Assembly (NCBI RefSeq): GCF_003130795.1
Contig: NZ_CP029353.1
Span: 1,999,501-2,063,500, forward strand
DNA: 64,000 nucleotides
Direction of reading: 5' to 3'
From: Azospirillum thermophilum
Lineage (GTDB): Bacteria; Pseudomonadota; Alphaproteobacteria; Azospirillales; Azospirillaceae
The notes below the pieces were generated by a model, which was not told the DNA's origin, did no database searches, and saw only the letters and a program-made list of their open reading frames with translations. Within the stretch, counting starts at the first letter, position 1; every line of letters starts with the position of its first letter. Of the stretch, positions 20,371 to 29,701 are shown piece by piece. The translations under genes and the position numbers were made by a program.

Positions 20371-22200
20371 ATGGCACCTCCCGCACCCATCACCGCACTC
20401 CAGGGCGTCTCCGTCACCTTCGGCGGGCGCCCGCTGTTCGAGGGCATCGACCTGTCCATCGGGCGGGGCGACAAGGCCTGCCTGGTCGGCCGCAACGGGT
20501 CCGGGAAATCCACGCTGATGAAGGTGCTGGCCGGGATGGTCCATCCCGACGCCGGCACCGTCTTCACCCAGCCCGGCGCGCGCATCGCCTATCTGCCGCA
20601 GGAGCCCGACTTCACCGGCTGCGCCACCGTGCACGACTATGTCGCCGGCGGCCTGCCGGCCGGCGAGCAGGACGAGGCGCACCGGGTCGACGCCGTGCTC
20701 GACCGGCTGCAGGTGGCGGGCGACCGCGACCCGCGCACGCTGTCGGGCGGCGAATCGCGCCGCACCGCGCTGGCCCGCACGCTGGTCGGCAACCCCGACG
20801 TGATGCTGCTGGACGAGCCGACCAACCATCTCGACCTGCCGACCATCGAGTGGCTGGAGGAGGAGCTTCTGGCCTATCGCGGCGGGCTGCTGCTGATCAG
20901 CCACGACCGCGCCTTCCTCAACCGGCTGGCGCGGCGCACCCTGTGGCTCGACCGCGGCACGGTGCGGGCGACCGACCGCGGCTTCTCGGAATTCGAGGTC
21001 TGGCAGGCCGAGGTGTTCGAGGCGGAGGAGATCGCCGCCCAGAAGCTGGACCGCAAGATCGATTCGGAGATGAAGTGGCTGCGCGAGGGCATCTCGGCCC
21101 GGCGCACCCGCAACATGGGCCGCGTGCGCGCCCTGCTCGACCTGCGCACGGAGCGGTCGGAGCGCATCAAGGGCGGCCAGCAGGCCAAGCTCGCCATCGC
21201 CGAGGCCGAGCGCGGCGGCCGGCTGGTGATCGAGGCGGAGGGCATCTCCAAGGGCTTCGACACGGCGGCGGGGCGCAAGACCATCGTCAGGGGCTTCTCC
21301 ACCCGCATCCTGCGCGGCGACCGCGTCGGGCTGATCGGCCCCAACGGCGCCGGCAAGTCCACCCTGCTGAAGATGCTGACCGGCCAGCTCGCCCCCGACG
21401 AGGGGACGGTGCGGCTCGGCACCAACCTGGAGACCGCCTATTTCGACCAGCGCCGCGAGGGGCTGGATCCGGAGGACACCATCCGCCGCGTGCTCTGCCC
21501 GTTCGGCGGCGACGCGGTGGTGGTCAACGGCCAGTCGCGCCACGTCGCCGGCTACATCCGCGACTTCCTGTTCGACACCCGGCAGCTCGACAGCCCGGTG
21601 AAGGCGCTGTCGGGCGGCGAGCGCAACCGGCTGCTGCTGGCCCGGCTGTTCGCCAAGCCCAGCAACATGATGATCCTGGACGAGCCGACCAACGACCTCG
21701 ACATGGACACGCTCGACCTGCTGGAAGAGGTGCTGGGCGACTATCAGGGCACGCTGCTGCTGGTCAGCCACGACCGCGACTTCCTCGACCGGCTGGTGAC
21801 CAGCACCATCGCGCTGGAGGGCGACGGCACCGCCACCGAATATGCCGGCGGCTATTCCGACTATCTGGTGCAGCGGCCGGAGCGCAAGGCGGCGGCCCCC
21901 GCCGCCGCGGCCAAGCCGAAGCCCGCCGCCGCCGTGGCCCCGGCCAAGCCGCGCGGCAAGCTGAGCTACAAGGACCAGCGCGAGCTGGACGAGCTGCCGG
22001 CCCGCCTGGACAGGCTGGCCGCCGAGGTGGCGAAGCTGGAGGCGGCGCTGGCCGACCCGGACCTGTTCGCCCGCGACGCCGCCAGGTTCCAGAAGACGTC
22101 GGATCAGCTCCAGGCCAAACAGGCCGAGCTGTCGGTGGCGGAGGAACGCTGGCTGGAGCTGGAGGCCCTGCGCGAGGAGCTGGAAGGCGGCCGGCCGTGA
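20371..22200 (+). CDS. uup: ABC-F ATPase Uup
   Basis: A 609-residue soluble protein with two ABC domains. Domain 1 has Walker A GRNGSGKST near residue 40, signature LSGGESRR and Walker B MLLDEPTNHLD; domain 2 has GPNGAGKST, LSGGERNR and MILDEPTNDLD. An Ala/Pro linker and a C-terminal coiled coil (from about 520, containing KLSYKDQRELDELPARL) identify the Uup branch, which acts on ribosomes or branched DNA. There are no membrane spans. Its TGA overlaps the GTG of the next gene. Confidence 0.93.
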   Translation: MAPPAPITALQGVSVTFGGRPLFEGIDLSIGRGDKACLVGRNGSGKSTLMKVLAGMVHPDAGTVFTQPGARIAYLPQEPDFTGCATVHDYVAGGLPAGEQDEAHRVDAVLDRLQVAGDRDPRTLSGGESRRTALARTLVGNPDVMLLDEPTNHLDLPTIEWLEEELLAYRGGLLLISHDRAFLNRLARRTLWLDRGTVRATDRGFSEFEVWQAEVFEAEEIAAQKLDRKIDSEMKWLREGISARRTRNMGRVRALLDLRTERSERIKGGQQAKLAIAEAERGGRLVIEAEGISKGFDTAAGRKTIVRGFSTRILRGDRVGLIGPNGAGKSTLLKMLTGQLAPDEGTVRLGTNLETAYFDQRREGLDPEDTIRRVLCPFGGDAVVVNGQSRHVAGYIRDFLFDTRQLDSPVKALSGGERNRLLLARLFAKPSNMMILDEPTNDLDMDTLDLLEEVLGDYQGTLLLVSHDRDFLDRLVTSTIALEGDGTATEYAGGYSDYLVQRPERKAAAPAAAAKPKPAAAVAPAKPRGKLSYKDQRELDELPARLDRLAAEVAKLEAALADPDLFARDAARFQKTSDQLQAKQAELSVAEERWLELEALREELEGGRP

Positions 22201-23075
22201 CGCTGCGCCATTCGCTGCAGGCCCTGCTGGTGATGGCGCTGTGGGGCCTGAACTTCGTGGTGGCGAAGTGGGGGCTGGCGGAGTTCCCGCCGCTGTTCAT
22301 CATGTTCCTGCGCTTCACGCTGGTGGCGCTGCTGCTGGTGCCCTTCGCCCGCGTCCCGCGCGGCCGCATGCTGCCGATCGCCGCCCTGTCGGTGACGCTG
22401 GGCACCGTGCATTTCCCGCTGATGTTCAACGGGCTGACCGGCATCGACGCCGCCACCGCCTCGCTGGCGGCGCAGGCGCAGGTGCCCTTCTCGTCGCTGC
22501 TGGCGGCGGTGGTGTTCAAGGACAAGCTGGGCTGGCGCCGCGCGCTCGGCATGTCCACCGCGCTGGCCGGGATCGCGGTGATCGCCGGGGAGCCGCGGCT
22601 GGGCGACGCCCTGCCCTCGCTGTTCATGATCCTCGGCGCCAGCCTCGCCTTCGCGGTCGCCAGCATCCAGATGAAGAAGCTGGGCGGGCTGGACGGCTTC
22701 GCGCTGAACGGCTGGATGGCGCTGATGGCGGCGCCGCAGCTCCTGATCCTGTCGCTTCTGCTGGAGCACGGGCAGATCGAGGCGGTGCGCGGCGCCTCCG
22801 CCTGGGGCTGGTCGGCCATCGTCTACATGGCGGTGGTGGTGACGATCGTCGCCTATGGCCTGTGGTACCCGCTGCTGCGCCACTACGACGTCAACCAGAC
22901 CATGCCCTATCTGCTGACCGTGCCGGTGTTCGGCGTGGCGGCGGGGGTGGCGCTGATGGGCGACCCGGTGACGCTGAACCTGGCGATCGGCGGCGCCTTG
23001 ACCATCGGCGGCGTGGCGGTGATCGTGAAGCGCCGGCCGGCGACCGTGAACAAGCGGGTGACGAACCCCACATGA
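22197..23075 (+). CDS. EamA/DMT-family inner-membrane transporter
   Basis: A 292-residue protein of about ten hydrophobic helices in two EamA repeats, starting LQALLVMALWGLNFVVAKWG and ending with a short basic tail. It resembles RhaT/YdcZ-type drug/metabolite exporters such as O-acetylserine effluxers; the substrate cannot be read from sequence. The GTG start at 22197 forms a GTGA overlap with uup, and its stop overlaps the amidase ATG, so the three genes are one coupled unit. Confidence 0.9.
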   Translation: MTLRHSLQALLVMALWGLNFVVAKWGLAEFPPLFIMFLRFTLVALLLVPFARVPRGRMLPIAALSVTLGTVHFPLMFNGLTGIDAATASLAAQAQVPFSSLLAAVVFKDKLGWRRALGMSTALAGIAVIAGEPRLGDALPSLFMILGASLAFAVASIQMKKLGGLDGFALNGWMALMAAPQLLILSLLLEHGQIEAVRGASAWGWSAIVYMAVVVTIVAYGLWYPLLRHYDVNQTMPYLLTVPVFGVAAGVALMGDPVTLNLAIGGALTIGGVAVIVKRRPATVNKRVTNPT

Positions 23076-23755
23076 AGACGATCCCCCTGCCCTCTCCCAA
23101 CCATGGTCCGCGGGCGGACGGGGCGCGGATCGAGCTGCTGATCCTGCATTACACCGGCATGCCGACGGCGGGGGACGCGCTGCGCCGGCTGTGCGACCCC
23201 GACGCCCAGGTCAGCGCCCACTATACGGTGGACGAGGACGGCACCGTCTACGCCCATGTGCCGGAGGAGCGCCGCGCCTGGCATGCCGGGCTGTCGCGCT
23301 GGCGCGGGCGGGACGACGTCAACAGCCGTTCGCTGGGGATCGAGATCGTCAATCCCGGCCACGAGTTCGGCTACCGTCCCTTCCCCGCCGCGCAGATGGC
23401 GGCGGTCGCCGGGCTGTGCCGCGACCTGATGGGCCGGCATGGCATCGCGCCGGCCGACGTGCTGGGCCACAGCGACGTCGCCCCCGGCCGCAAGGAGGAT
23501 CCGGGCGAGCTGTTCGACTGGCCGGGCCTCGCCGCCGCCGGCATCGGGCTGTGGCCCGCGCCGACCCGGGAGGACGACGGCCCCTGCGACGCCGCCGGGG
23601 TGGCGGCCCTGCTGGGACGCTATGGGTACGACGCCGCGGATCCGCGGGCGCTGCTCGCCTTCCAGCGCCATTTCCACCCCGACCGGCTGACCGGGACGCC
23701 CGACCCCGAGACGGTGCGCCGCCTGCGCGCCCTGCTGCGCCTGACTGGGCGGTGA
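23072..23755 (+). CDS. N-acetylmuramoyl-L-alanine amidase (AmpD/Amidase_2 type) with peptidoglycan-binding tail
   Basis: A 227-residue cytoplasmic-type amidase that cleaves the MurNAc-L-Ala bond. The zinc-site motif LHYTGM and the AmpD hallmark GHSDVAPGRKEDPG are both intact. Residues ~170-225 (CDAAGVAALLGRYGY, then LLAFQRHFHP) form a PG_binding_1-like helical domain. No signal peptide is seen, which fits recycling of anhydro-muropeptides. The start overlaps the upstream transporter by ATGA. Confidence 0.88.
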   Translation: MKTIPLPSPNHGPRADGARIELLILHYTGMPTAGDALRRLCDPDAQVSAHYTVDEDGTVYAHVPEERRAWHAGLSRWRGRDDVNSRSLGIEIVNPGHEFGYRPFPAAQMAAVAGLCRDLMGRHGIAPADVLGHSDVAPGRKEDPGELFDWPGLAAAGIGLWPAPTREDDGPCDAAGVAALLGRYGYDAADPRALLAFQRHFHPDRLTGTPDPETVRRLRALLRLTGR

Positions 23756-23819
23756 CGCCCCCCTCGCCGAGTCCCGCCGCCTCACCTATCATATGGGGGG
23801 AGCGATACGGAGGTGCGGC

Positions 23820-24452
23820 ATGTCGACCCTGGCCCTGAAGCGCATGACGGTGGACGAGTTCCTGCTGTGGGACGACGGGACCGGCGCGCGCCATGAACTG
23901 ATCGACGGCGTGCCGGTGGCGATGGCGCCCAGCTACGGCGCCCATCAGATCATCGCCGGGAACCTCGCCATCGAGATCGGCGGAGCCCTGCGCAAGCGCC
24001 CGCCCTGCCACGTCCGGTCCGAGGCCGGCATCCTCAAGCCGAACAGCGTCCGCAACTGGTTCCAGGCGGATCTCGCGGTCACCTGCACGCCGCACCGGCA
24101 TGGCCAGTACGAGACGCCGGACCCGGTGGTGGTGGTCGAGGTGCTGTCCCACTCCACCCAGGACCACGACCGCAAGGTGAAGCTGCCGGTCTACCGCTCG
24201 ATCCCCTCGGTGCAGGAGATCCTGCTGGTCCACAGCGAGCTGCTCTATGTCGAGCTGCACCGCCGGGTGGACGGCACCCGCTGGCTGACCGAGCTGCTGG
24301 TCGAGGAGGCCGACCTGCTGCGGCTGGAGAGCATCGCGGTGGAGATCCCGCTGGCGGCGCTGTATGCGAACGTCGATCTGGGCGCGGACGCCGGCCCCGG
24401 GGCCGTTCCGGGAGCCGATCTCGGCGCCGCTCCTGGAACGCCCCCCGCCTGA
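23820..24452 (+). CDS. Uma2-family (PD-(D/E)XK-like) protein
   Basis: A 210-residue member of the Uma2/DUF820 restriction-endonuclease-like family. The start MTVDEFLLWDD, the HELIDGVPVAM segment, the Asp of WFQADLAV, and VVVVEVLSHSTQDHDRKVKLPVYR with its E-x-K-like pair match the family core. The biological role of Uma2 proteins is unclear. The C-terminal ~25 residues are an Ala/Gly/Pro tail. GGAGG upstream supports ATG 23820. It directly precedes the rnpB promoter. Confidence 0.85.
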   Translation: MSTLALKRMTVDEFLLWDDGTGARHELIDGVPVAMAPSYGAHQIIAGNLAIEIGGALRKRPPCHVRSEAGILKPNSVRNWFQADLAVTCTPHRHGQYETPDPVVVVEVLSHSTQDHDRKVKLPVYRSIPSVQEILLVHSELLYVELHRRVDGTRWLTELLVEEADLLRLESIAVEIPLAALYANVDLGADAGPGAVPGADLGAAPGTPPA

Positions 24453-24479
24453 CGGTTTGGCGGCGGGGGCGATTTGGGA

Positions 24480-24507
24480 TTTGCCCCCACGGGCCGGACG
24501 CTATATG
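24480..24507 (+). promoter_or_regulatory. Candidate promoter of rnpB
   Basis: TTTGCC (24480-24485) and TATATG (24502-24507) are 16 bases apart, ending about seven bases before the start of the predicted RNase P RNA P1 helix. Confidence 0.5.
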
Positions 24508-24513
24508 AACGCC

Positions 24514-24915
<402 letters not shown>

Positions 24916-24920
24916 TCTTT

Positions 24921-24935
24921 TCCCATTTCATCCCA
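24921..24935 (-). promoter_or_regulatory. Possible two-repeat MraZ-type site
   Basis: TCCCA-tttca-TCCCA gives two TGGGN words five bases apart on the minus strand, just after rnpB. Two repeats are fewer than the usual three or four. Confidence 0.3.
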
Positions 24936-25128
24936 CCCCGACACCACCGCAAGCCCGGACTCCGCGGGCCCGCGGCCTGTCCGGCCGCCGGAAGGCCGGT
25001 CCCATGGGTGCGGCATGGGACAGGACGGGACGCAGGCGGCCTGGGCCGGCAGTCCTCGGCCGAGGCAAAAGCCCGAGTCCCGCGCCGGCCGGTCCTATCG
25101 GCCCAATTCTGTGCTGGTGTGTGCCCTG

Positions 25129-25337
25129 CAATCCACATTTTCCCCAGAACAATCCACAGGCGGTGGATAACTGTGGGGCGTTTTCCCATGCCGTCCCATG
25201 CCAGCCCTGGCCCATGGGTGCCTTCGGCGTACCCCCGTGGGCGATCGGGATTCGCTGACGGATACCCCTGCCCGGCAGGATTATGGGAAGGCATAATGGG
25301 AACAAAGAGTGAATATCTGTGGATAAACTTTTCCACA
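25129..25337. promoter_or_regulatory. DnaA-box cluster
   Basis: Five 9-mers resemble the DnaA box TTATCCACA: CAATCCACA at 25129 and 25150, GGTGGATAA at 25162, a perfect TGTGGATAA at 25318-25326, and TTTTCCACA at 25329-25337. The last two form a tight inverted pair. A GATTC site lies between the groups and another just downstream. It could regulate the dcw cluster or be part of a replication origin. Confidence 0.55.
25184..25208 (-). promoter_or_regulatory. Second candidate MraZ site
   Basis: TCCCA-tgccg-TCCCA-tgcca-GCCCT: two exact and one imperfect TGGGN words with five-base spacers, read on the minus strand. It lies inside the DnaA-box region. Confidence 0.45.
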
Positions 25338-25458
25338 TGCCACCAAGCTGCTGGATTCTTGCCGACATCGGCGGAAACCGGACACCTACTTACCGGTGGA
25401 CAACTGCACTGGTGAAAAGTCTTGACACTCCAAATTGAATACTGGGGGGGCCGTTGAC

Positions 25459-25493
25459 GCCCATGCCATCCCATGCTATCCCAAGACAGCCCA
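25459..25493 (-). promoter_or_regulatory. MraZ operator, four TGGGN repeats with 5-base spacers
   Basis: On the minus strand the words TGGGC, TGGGA, TGGGA and TGGGC occur at exactly 10-base period. This matches the described MraZ target of direct TGGGN repeats separated by five bases. It lies about 115 bases upstream of mraZ and downstream of TTGACA at 25422, the expected place for autorepression. Confidence 0.75.
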
Positions 25494-25609
25494 TTCAAGG
25501 GGGATCCCACCCACTCGGGGTAAACCCGCGGGACGGATCAGGATGGGCGCGGAGCTAGCACGGGGGGAAGACCCGTGCCGGGGGATAGCTGGGGGAGACT
25601 TCCGGGCCG

Positions 25610-26098
25610 ATGGCCGTTTTCCTGTCCACATACGTCAATAAGGTTGACAGGAAAGGACGCGTCTCCATCCCGGCGCAGTTCCGGCAGTCGCTTGCCAAAA
25701 CCTCGTCCCCCAACACCGTCTATCTCTGGCCCTCCCTGAACCATCAGGCGCTGGAAGGCGCCGACCAGGACTATCTCGACGTGCTGTCCGAGAGCCTCGA
25801 GTCCCCCGACCTCGACGCGGACGAGCGCGACATGATCGAGACCTTCATCTTCGGCAAGCTCGTCCCCGTCTCCCTCGACGCCGAAGGTCGAATCGTCCTG
25901 CCGCGCGAGCTGGCGGAATTCGCCGGCATCGCCGAGGAGGCCTCCTTCATCGGCCGCCGCAAGACCTTCCAGATCTGGGAACCCGAAGCCCTCAAGGCCC
26001 ACGAGGCGGCGCTGCGCGAGCAGGTCGTGCGCAAGGACATCTCGCTGAGCCAGATCGTCGCCAAGGCCCAGCGCGGCCGGGCAGGGGAGGGCGCATGA
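25610..26098 (+). CDS. mraZ: Transcriptional regulator MraZ
   Basis: A 162-residue protein with two AbrB-like MraZ half-domains, each bearing the DRKGRVSIP / DAEGRIVLP motif (near residues 13 and 84). It binds TGGGN repeats as a ring-shaped oligomer and represses the dcw cluster; four such repeats lie upstream. The first half starts [17 protein letters not shown], normal for the family. A GGGGGAG ribosome site lies about 12 bases upstream. The stop overlaps the rsmH ATG. Confidence 0.96.
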   Translation: MAVFLSTYVNKVDRKGRVSIPAQFRQSLAKTSSPNTVYLWPSLNHQALEGADQDYLDVLSESLESPDLDADERDMIETFIFGKLVPVSLDAEGRIVLPRELAEFAGIAEEASFIGRRKTFQIWEPEALKAHEAALREQVVRKDISLSQIVAKAQRGRAGEGA

Positions 26099-27075
26099 CC
26101 GCTTCCGTCGCCGCTCCCCACATCCCGGTCCTGCTGGCCGAGGTGATCGCGGCCCTCTCGCCGCGTGACGGCGGCGTCTATGTCGACGGCACCTTCGGGG
26201 CCGGCGGCTACACCCGCGCGATTCTCGAATCGGCCGACTGCCGCGTCTGGGGCATCGACCGCGACCCCGCCGCCATCGCCCGCGGCATCGCCCTGGCCCA
26301 GGCCTTCCCCGGCCGGCTGGAGATGATCGAGGGCCGCTTCGGCGACATGGCCGGTCTGCTGGCCGACCGCGGGGTGAGCGCGGTGGACGGCGTGGCGCTC
26401 GACGTCGGCGTCTCCTCCCCGCAGATCGACGAGCCGGAGCGCGGATTCTCCTTCCGCTTCGACGGCCCGCTCGACATGCGGATGGGACGCGACGGGCCGA
26501 CCGCCGCCGACGTCGTCAACGGCGCCGACGAGGGCGAGCTGGCCGACATCATCTTCCATTACGGCGAGGAGCGGATGGCGCGCCGCGTCGCCCGCGCCAT
26601 CGTCGCCGCCCGCCGCGAGGCGCCGATCGAGCGCACCGGCCGGCTGGCGGAGATCGTCCGCTCGGTGGTGCCGCGCGGCAAGGGCGACGCCATCGACCCG
26701 GCCACCCGCACCTTCCAGGGCCTGCGCATCCATGTGAACGACGAGCTGGGCGAGCTGCGCCGCGGCCTCGCCGGGGCCGAATCGCTGCTGAAGCCCGGCG
26801 GCCGGCTGGCCGTCGTCTCCTTCCATTCGCTGGAGGACCGCGAGGTGAAGGCGTTCCTGAAGGACCGCTCCTCGCCGCCGCCCTCCCCGTCCCGCCACAC
26901 GCCCGCGGCCCCGGCCGCGGCGCGGTCCCCATCCTTCCGCCTGCTGACCCGCAAGCCGGTGTCCCCCGGCGAGGCGGAAGCACACGCAAACCCCCGCGCG
27001 CGATCCGCCCGGCTGCGCGCGGCCGAACGTACCGAGGCCCCGGCCTTCCCGGCGCCCGGCAAGGAGGCGGCATGA
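26095..27075 (+). CDS. rsmH: 16S rRNA (cytosine(1402)-N(4))-methyltransferase
   Basis: A 326-residue SAM-dependent methyltransferase (former MraW) that modifies C1402 in the ribosomal P site. The N-terminus [13 protein letters not shown], the SAM-binding [15 protein letters not shown], and [10 protein letters not shown] plus the late [12 protein letters not shown] are family hallmarks. A Pro/Ser/Ala-rich insertion before the conserved C-terminal end is longer than in E. coli. It is coupled on both sides by four-base ATGA overlaps. Confidence 0.96.
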   Translation: MTASVAAPHIPVLLAEVIAALSPRDGGVYVDGTFGAGGYTRAILESADCRVWGIDRDPAAIARGIALAQAFPGRLEMIEGRFGDMAGLLADRGVSAVDGVALDVGVSSPQIDEPERGFSFRFDGPLDMRMGRDGPTAADVVNGADEGELADIIFHYGEERMARRVARAIVAARREAPIERTGRLAEIVRSVVPRGKGDAIDPATRTFQGLRIHVNDELGELRRGLAGAESLLKPGGRLAVVSFHSLEDREVKAFLKDRSSPPPSPSRHTPAAPAAARSPSFRLLTRKPVSPGEAEAHANPRARSARLRAAERTEAPAFPAPGKEAA

Positions 27076-27872
27076 AAGGCAAGACCTGGCTGTTCTGGGG
27101 TGGCCTGATCGCCACCGCCGGCGGCGTGCTGTTCCAGACCAGCTACGAAGTGCAGGAGCTGGAGGAGAAGCTCGCCTCGGTGAACCGCAGGATCGTGGCG
27201 GAGCAGGAATCCATCCAGGTCCTGAAGGCCGAGTGGAGCTTCCTGAACGAGCCCACCCGGCTGGAGACCCTGGCGCGCAGCCACATGGCCCTGCAGCCGG
27301 TGGAGGCGCGGCAGTTCGCCTCGCTCGACATCATCCCGATGCGCCCGGCCCCGGCCGTGGCGCCCGAGCCGGCGCTGCCCCCCGCCCTGCTGCCGCCGCC
27401 GGCCGGCGTGCCGATGGTGCGCGCGCCGCAGGGCGGCCCGGCCCAGCAGCCGGCCGTCGCCGGCCTGCCGAACGCGCCGCGCCCCGCCGCCGCTCCGAAC
27501 GCCGCTCCGAACGCCGCTGCGGTCGCCGCCGCCAGGGCCGCCGACCCGGCCGGCAAGCCGGCGATCATCCCGGCCGCCGCCACCCCGGCCAAGCCGGCGC
27601 CGATCAAGCCGTCCGCGCTGGTGCCCGCCACCGCCAAGGCCCCTGCCCCGCCGGCCGCCGAGCGCCGGCAGGAGACGGCCCCGGCGGGCAAGCTGCCGGC
27701 CAACGCGCCGCTGCCCTCGCTGAACCGGCCGACCGACGTCGCCGCCATGCCGCCCAAGCCGGCCGCCACCCAGACCGCCGGCACCCAGACCGCCGGCACC
27801 CAGACCGCCTACGTGCCGAAACCGACGGACAGCCTGGGCCTCCTGGTCGCCCGGCTGGGAGCCAACCGATGA
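27072..27872 (+). CDS. ftsL: Cell division protein FtsL, with a long Pro/Ala tail
   Basis: The position between rsmH and ftsI, one N-terminal TM segment ([16 protein letters not shown]) and a following leucine-zipper-like coiled coil ([16 protein letters not shown]) identify FtsL, the FtsQ-FtsB partner. An [16 protein letters not shown] motif closes the usual domain near residue 75. The next ~190 residues are Ala/Pro/Lys-rich and low-complexity, with [13 protein letters not shown] repeats, so the protein is about twice the length of the E. coli one. The tail ends in a more ordered [11 protein letters not shown]. Confidence 0.85.
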   Translation: MKGKTWLFWGGLIATAGGVLFQTSYEVQELEEKLASVNRRIVAEQESIQVLKAEWSFLNEPTRLETLARSHMALQPVEARQFASLDIIPMRPAPAVAPEPALPPALLPPPAGVPMVRAPQGGPAQQPAVAGLPNAPRPAAAPNAAPNAAAVAAARAADPAGKPAIIPAAATPAKPAPIKPSALVPATAKAPAPPAAERRQETAPAGKLPANAPLPSLNRPTDVAAMPPKPAATQTAGTQTAGTQTAYVPKPTDSLGLLVARLGANR

Positions 27873-29701
27873 TCCAGCCGCCGCCCGGCTTCGAACCTGC
27901 GCACGACGCCTATGCGCCGCCCCCGGTCGCCAAGCCGCGGACGTCGCTGACGGTTGCGCTGGAACAGACCAGGCACCGGCTGCTGGTGACCGCCGCGGTG
28001 GTCACCGTGGTGTTCTCGGCGATCGGCGTGAAGCTGGTCGCCGCGACGATCTTCAACGGCGGCGGCGAGCCGCGGCAGCACCAGGCGCTCGACCTCGACG
28101 GGACGACCGCCAACCGCGCCGACATCGTCGACCGCAACGGCAACCTGCTGGCGACCTCGCTCGCCACCCAGTCGCTCTACGCCGACCCCAAGCTGATCAG
28201 CCGGCCGGAGGAGGTGGCGCGCAAGCTGGTCACCGCCCTGCCCGAGCTGGACTACAAGGATCTGCTCGGCAAGCTGAGCGGCGAGAAGCGGTTCGTCTGG
28301 ATCAAGCGCAACCTGACGCCCAAGCAGCAGGCGCAGGTCCACCGGCTCGGCCTGCCCGGCGTCTATTTCGAGCGGGAGGAGCGGCGATTCTACCCGGCCG
28401 CCAACCTGACGGCCCACGTGGTCGGCTATACCGGCGTCGACAACAACGGGCTGGCCGGCATCGAGCAGAGCCAGAACAAGCGGCTGGTCGAGAATCCGGG
28501 CGAGCCGCTGCGGCTGTCGATCGACCTCAGGCTGCAGCACATCCTGAAGAAGGAGCTGACCGCCACCGTCCAGGAATTCAACGCCATCGGCGCCGCCGGC
28601 ATCATCTACGACATCCGCACCGGCGAGGTGCTGGCGATGAACTCGCTGCCGGACTTCGACCCGCACGAGCCGATCACCGACGCCGACCCGACGCCCAATC
28701 CCGACCCGTCGAGCAAGCCGACCTTCAACCGGGCGACGCTCGGCGTCTACGAGATGGGCTCCACCTTCAAGATCTTCAACACGGCGATGTCGCTCGATTC
28801 CGGCAGGATCCGGGTGTCGGACAGCTTCGACGCGTCGAAGTCGATCCAGGTCGGCCGCTTCAGCATCAGCGACTATCACAACCTGCACCGCGCGCTGACG
28901 GTGGCGGAGGTGTTCCAGCATTCCTCCAACATCGGCTCCGTGCGCATGGCGCTGACGGTGGGCGTCGCGGCCCAGCGCGCCTTCATGGCGAAGATGGGCT
29001 TCATGAAGCCGACGGCGCTGGAGCTGCCGGAGAACGGCTGGCCGCTGGTGCCGAACCCGTGGCGCGAGATCAACACCATGACGATCTCGTTCGGCCACGG
29101 CATCTCGGTCAGCCCGATGCACACGGTGGCGGCGGCGGCCTCGACCATCAACGGCGGCATCTTCCATCCCCCGACCATCCTGAAGCGGGAGCCGGGGACG
29201 GAGATTCCGGGCGAGCGCGTGCTGTCGCAGCAGACCTCCGACATGATGCGGCGCCTGTTCCGCTTCGTGGTGACCGAGGGCACCGCCAAGTCGGCCGGCG
29301 TCAAGGGCTACGTCGTCGGCGGCAAGACCGGCACGGCCGACAAGCAGAAGGGCCGCCACTACCAGAAGAACTCGCGCATGTCGTCCTTCCTGGGGGCGTT
29401 CCCCATGCACGACCCGCGCTACATCGTGTATGTCCTGGTCGACGAGCCGAAGGGCACCAAGCAGACCTACGGCTTCGCCACCGGCGGCTGGGTCGGCGCC
29501 CCGGCGGTCGGCCGCATCGTCAGGCAGATCGGCCCGCTGCTGAACGTGCCGACGGTGGATGAATCCTCGCCGGAGATCCTCGCCGCCACCTACCTGAACG
29601 CCGCCGGCTCGACGCAGTACCTCCCCCCGCCTCCTGCCCCCACGCCCCAGCCGAAGGGAAGCACCGTTGCGTCTGTCCCACCTCCTGGAAAACCGCGCTG
29701 A
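27869..29701 (+). CDS. ftsI: Septal peptidoglycan transpeptidase FtsI (PBP3)
   Basis: A 610-residue class B penicillin-binding protein. A cytoplasmic Pro-rich N-terminus precedes one TM (about 35-57), a PBP dimerisation domain (NRADIVDRNGNLLATSL), and a transpeptidase domain with catalytic STFK near residue 298, SSN near 352 and KTG near 485. It crosslinks septal peptidoglycan with FtsW. The ATG overlaps the ftsL stop. The Pro-rich C-terminus overlaps the murE start by 35 bases. Confidence 0.96.
   Translation: MIQPPPGFEPAHDAYAPPPVAKPRTSLTVALEQTRHRLLVTAAVVTVVFSAIGVKLVAATIFNGGGEPRQHQALDLDGTTANRADIVDRNGNLLATSLATQSLYADPKLISRPEEVARKLVTALPELDYKDLLGKLSGEKRFVWIKRNLTPKQQAQVHRLGLPGVYFEREERRFYPAANLTAHVVGYTGVDNNGLAGIEQSQNKRLVENPGEPLRLSIDLRLQHILKKELTATVQEFNAIGAAGIIYDIRTGEVLAMNSLPDFDPHEPITDADPTPNPDPSSKPTFNRATLGVYEMGSTFKIFNTAMSLDSGRIRVSDSFDASKSIQVGRFSISDYHNLHRALTVAEVFQHSSNIGSVRMALTVGVAAQRAFMAKMGFMKPTALELPENGWPLVPNPWREINTMTISFGHGISVSPMHTVAAAASTINGGIFHPPTILKREPGTEIPGERVLSQQTSDMMRRLFRFVVTEGTAKSAGVKGYVVGGKTGTADKQKGRHYQKNSRMSSFLGAFPMHDPRYIVYVLVDEPKGTKQTYGFATGGWVGAPAVGRIVRQIGPLLNVPTVDESSPEILAATYLNAAGSTQYLPPPPAPTPQPKGSTVASVPPPGKPR

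Larger units (their letters stand above)
24916..25609. other. Control region between rnpB and mraZ
   Basis: These 694 bases contain no convincing gene. They hold three arrays of TCCCA/GCCCA words at 10-base period (24921-24935, 25184-25208, 25459-25493), a set of DnaA-box-like 9-mers (25129-25337), two GANTC sites (25249 and 25354) of the CcrM type, and a TTGACA at 25422 without a clear matching -10 element. The centre is more AT-rich than the flanks. Confidence 0.75.

Noticed and set aside
25422..25443. TTGACA with AATACT as the mraZ promoter
   Set aside because: The elements are only 10 bases apart, too close for a sigma-70 promoter; TTGACA may still be a -35 box with a weak -10.
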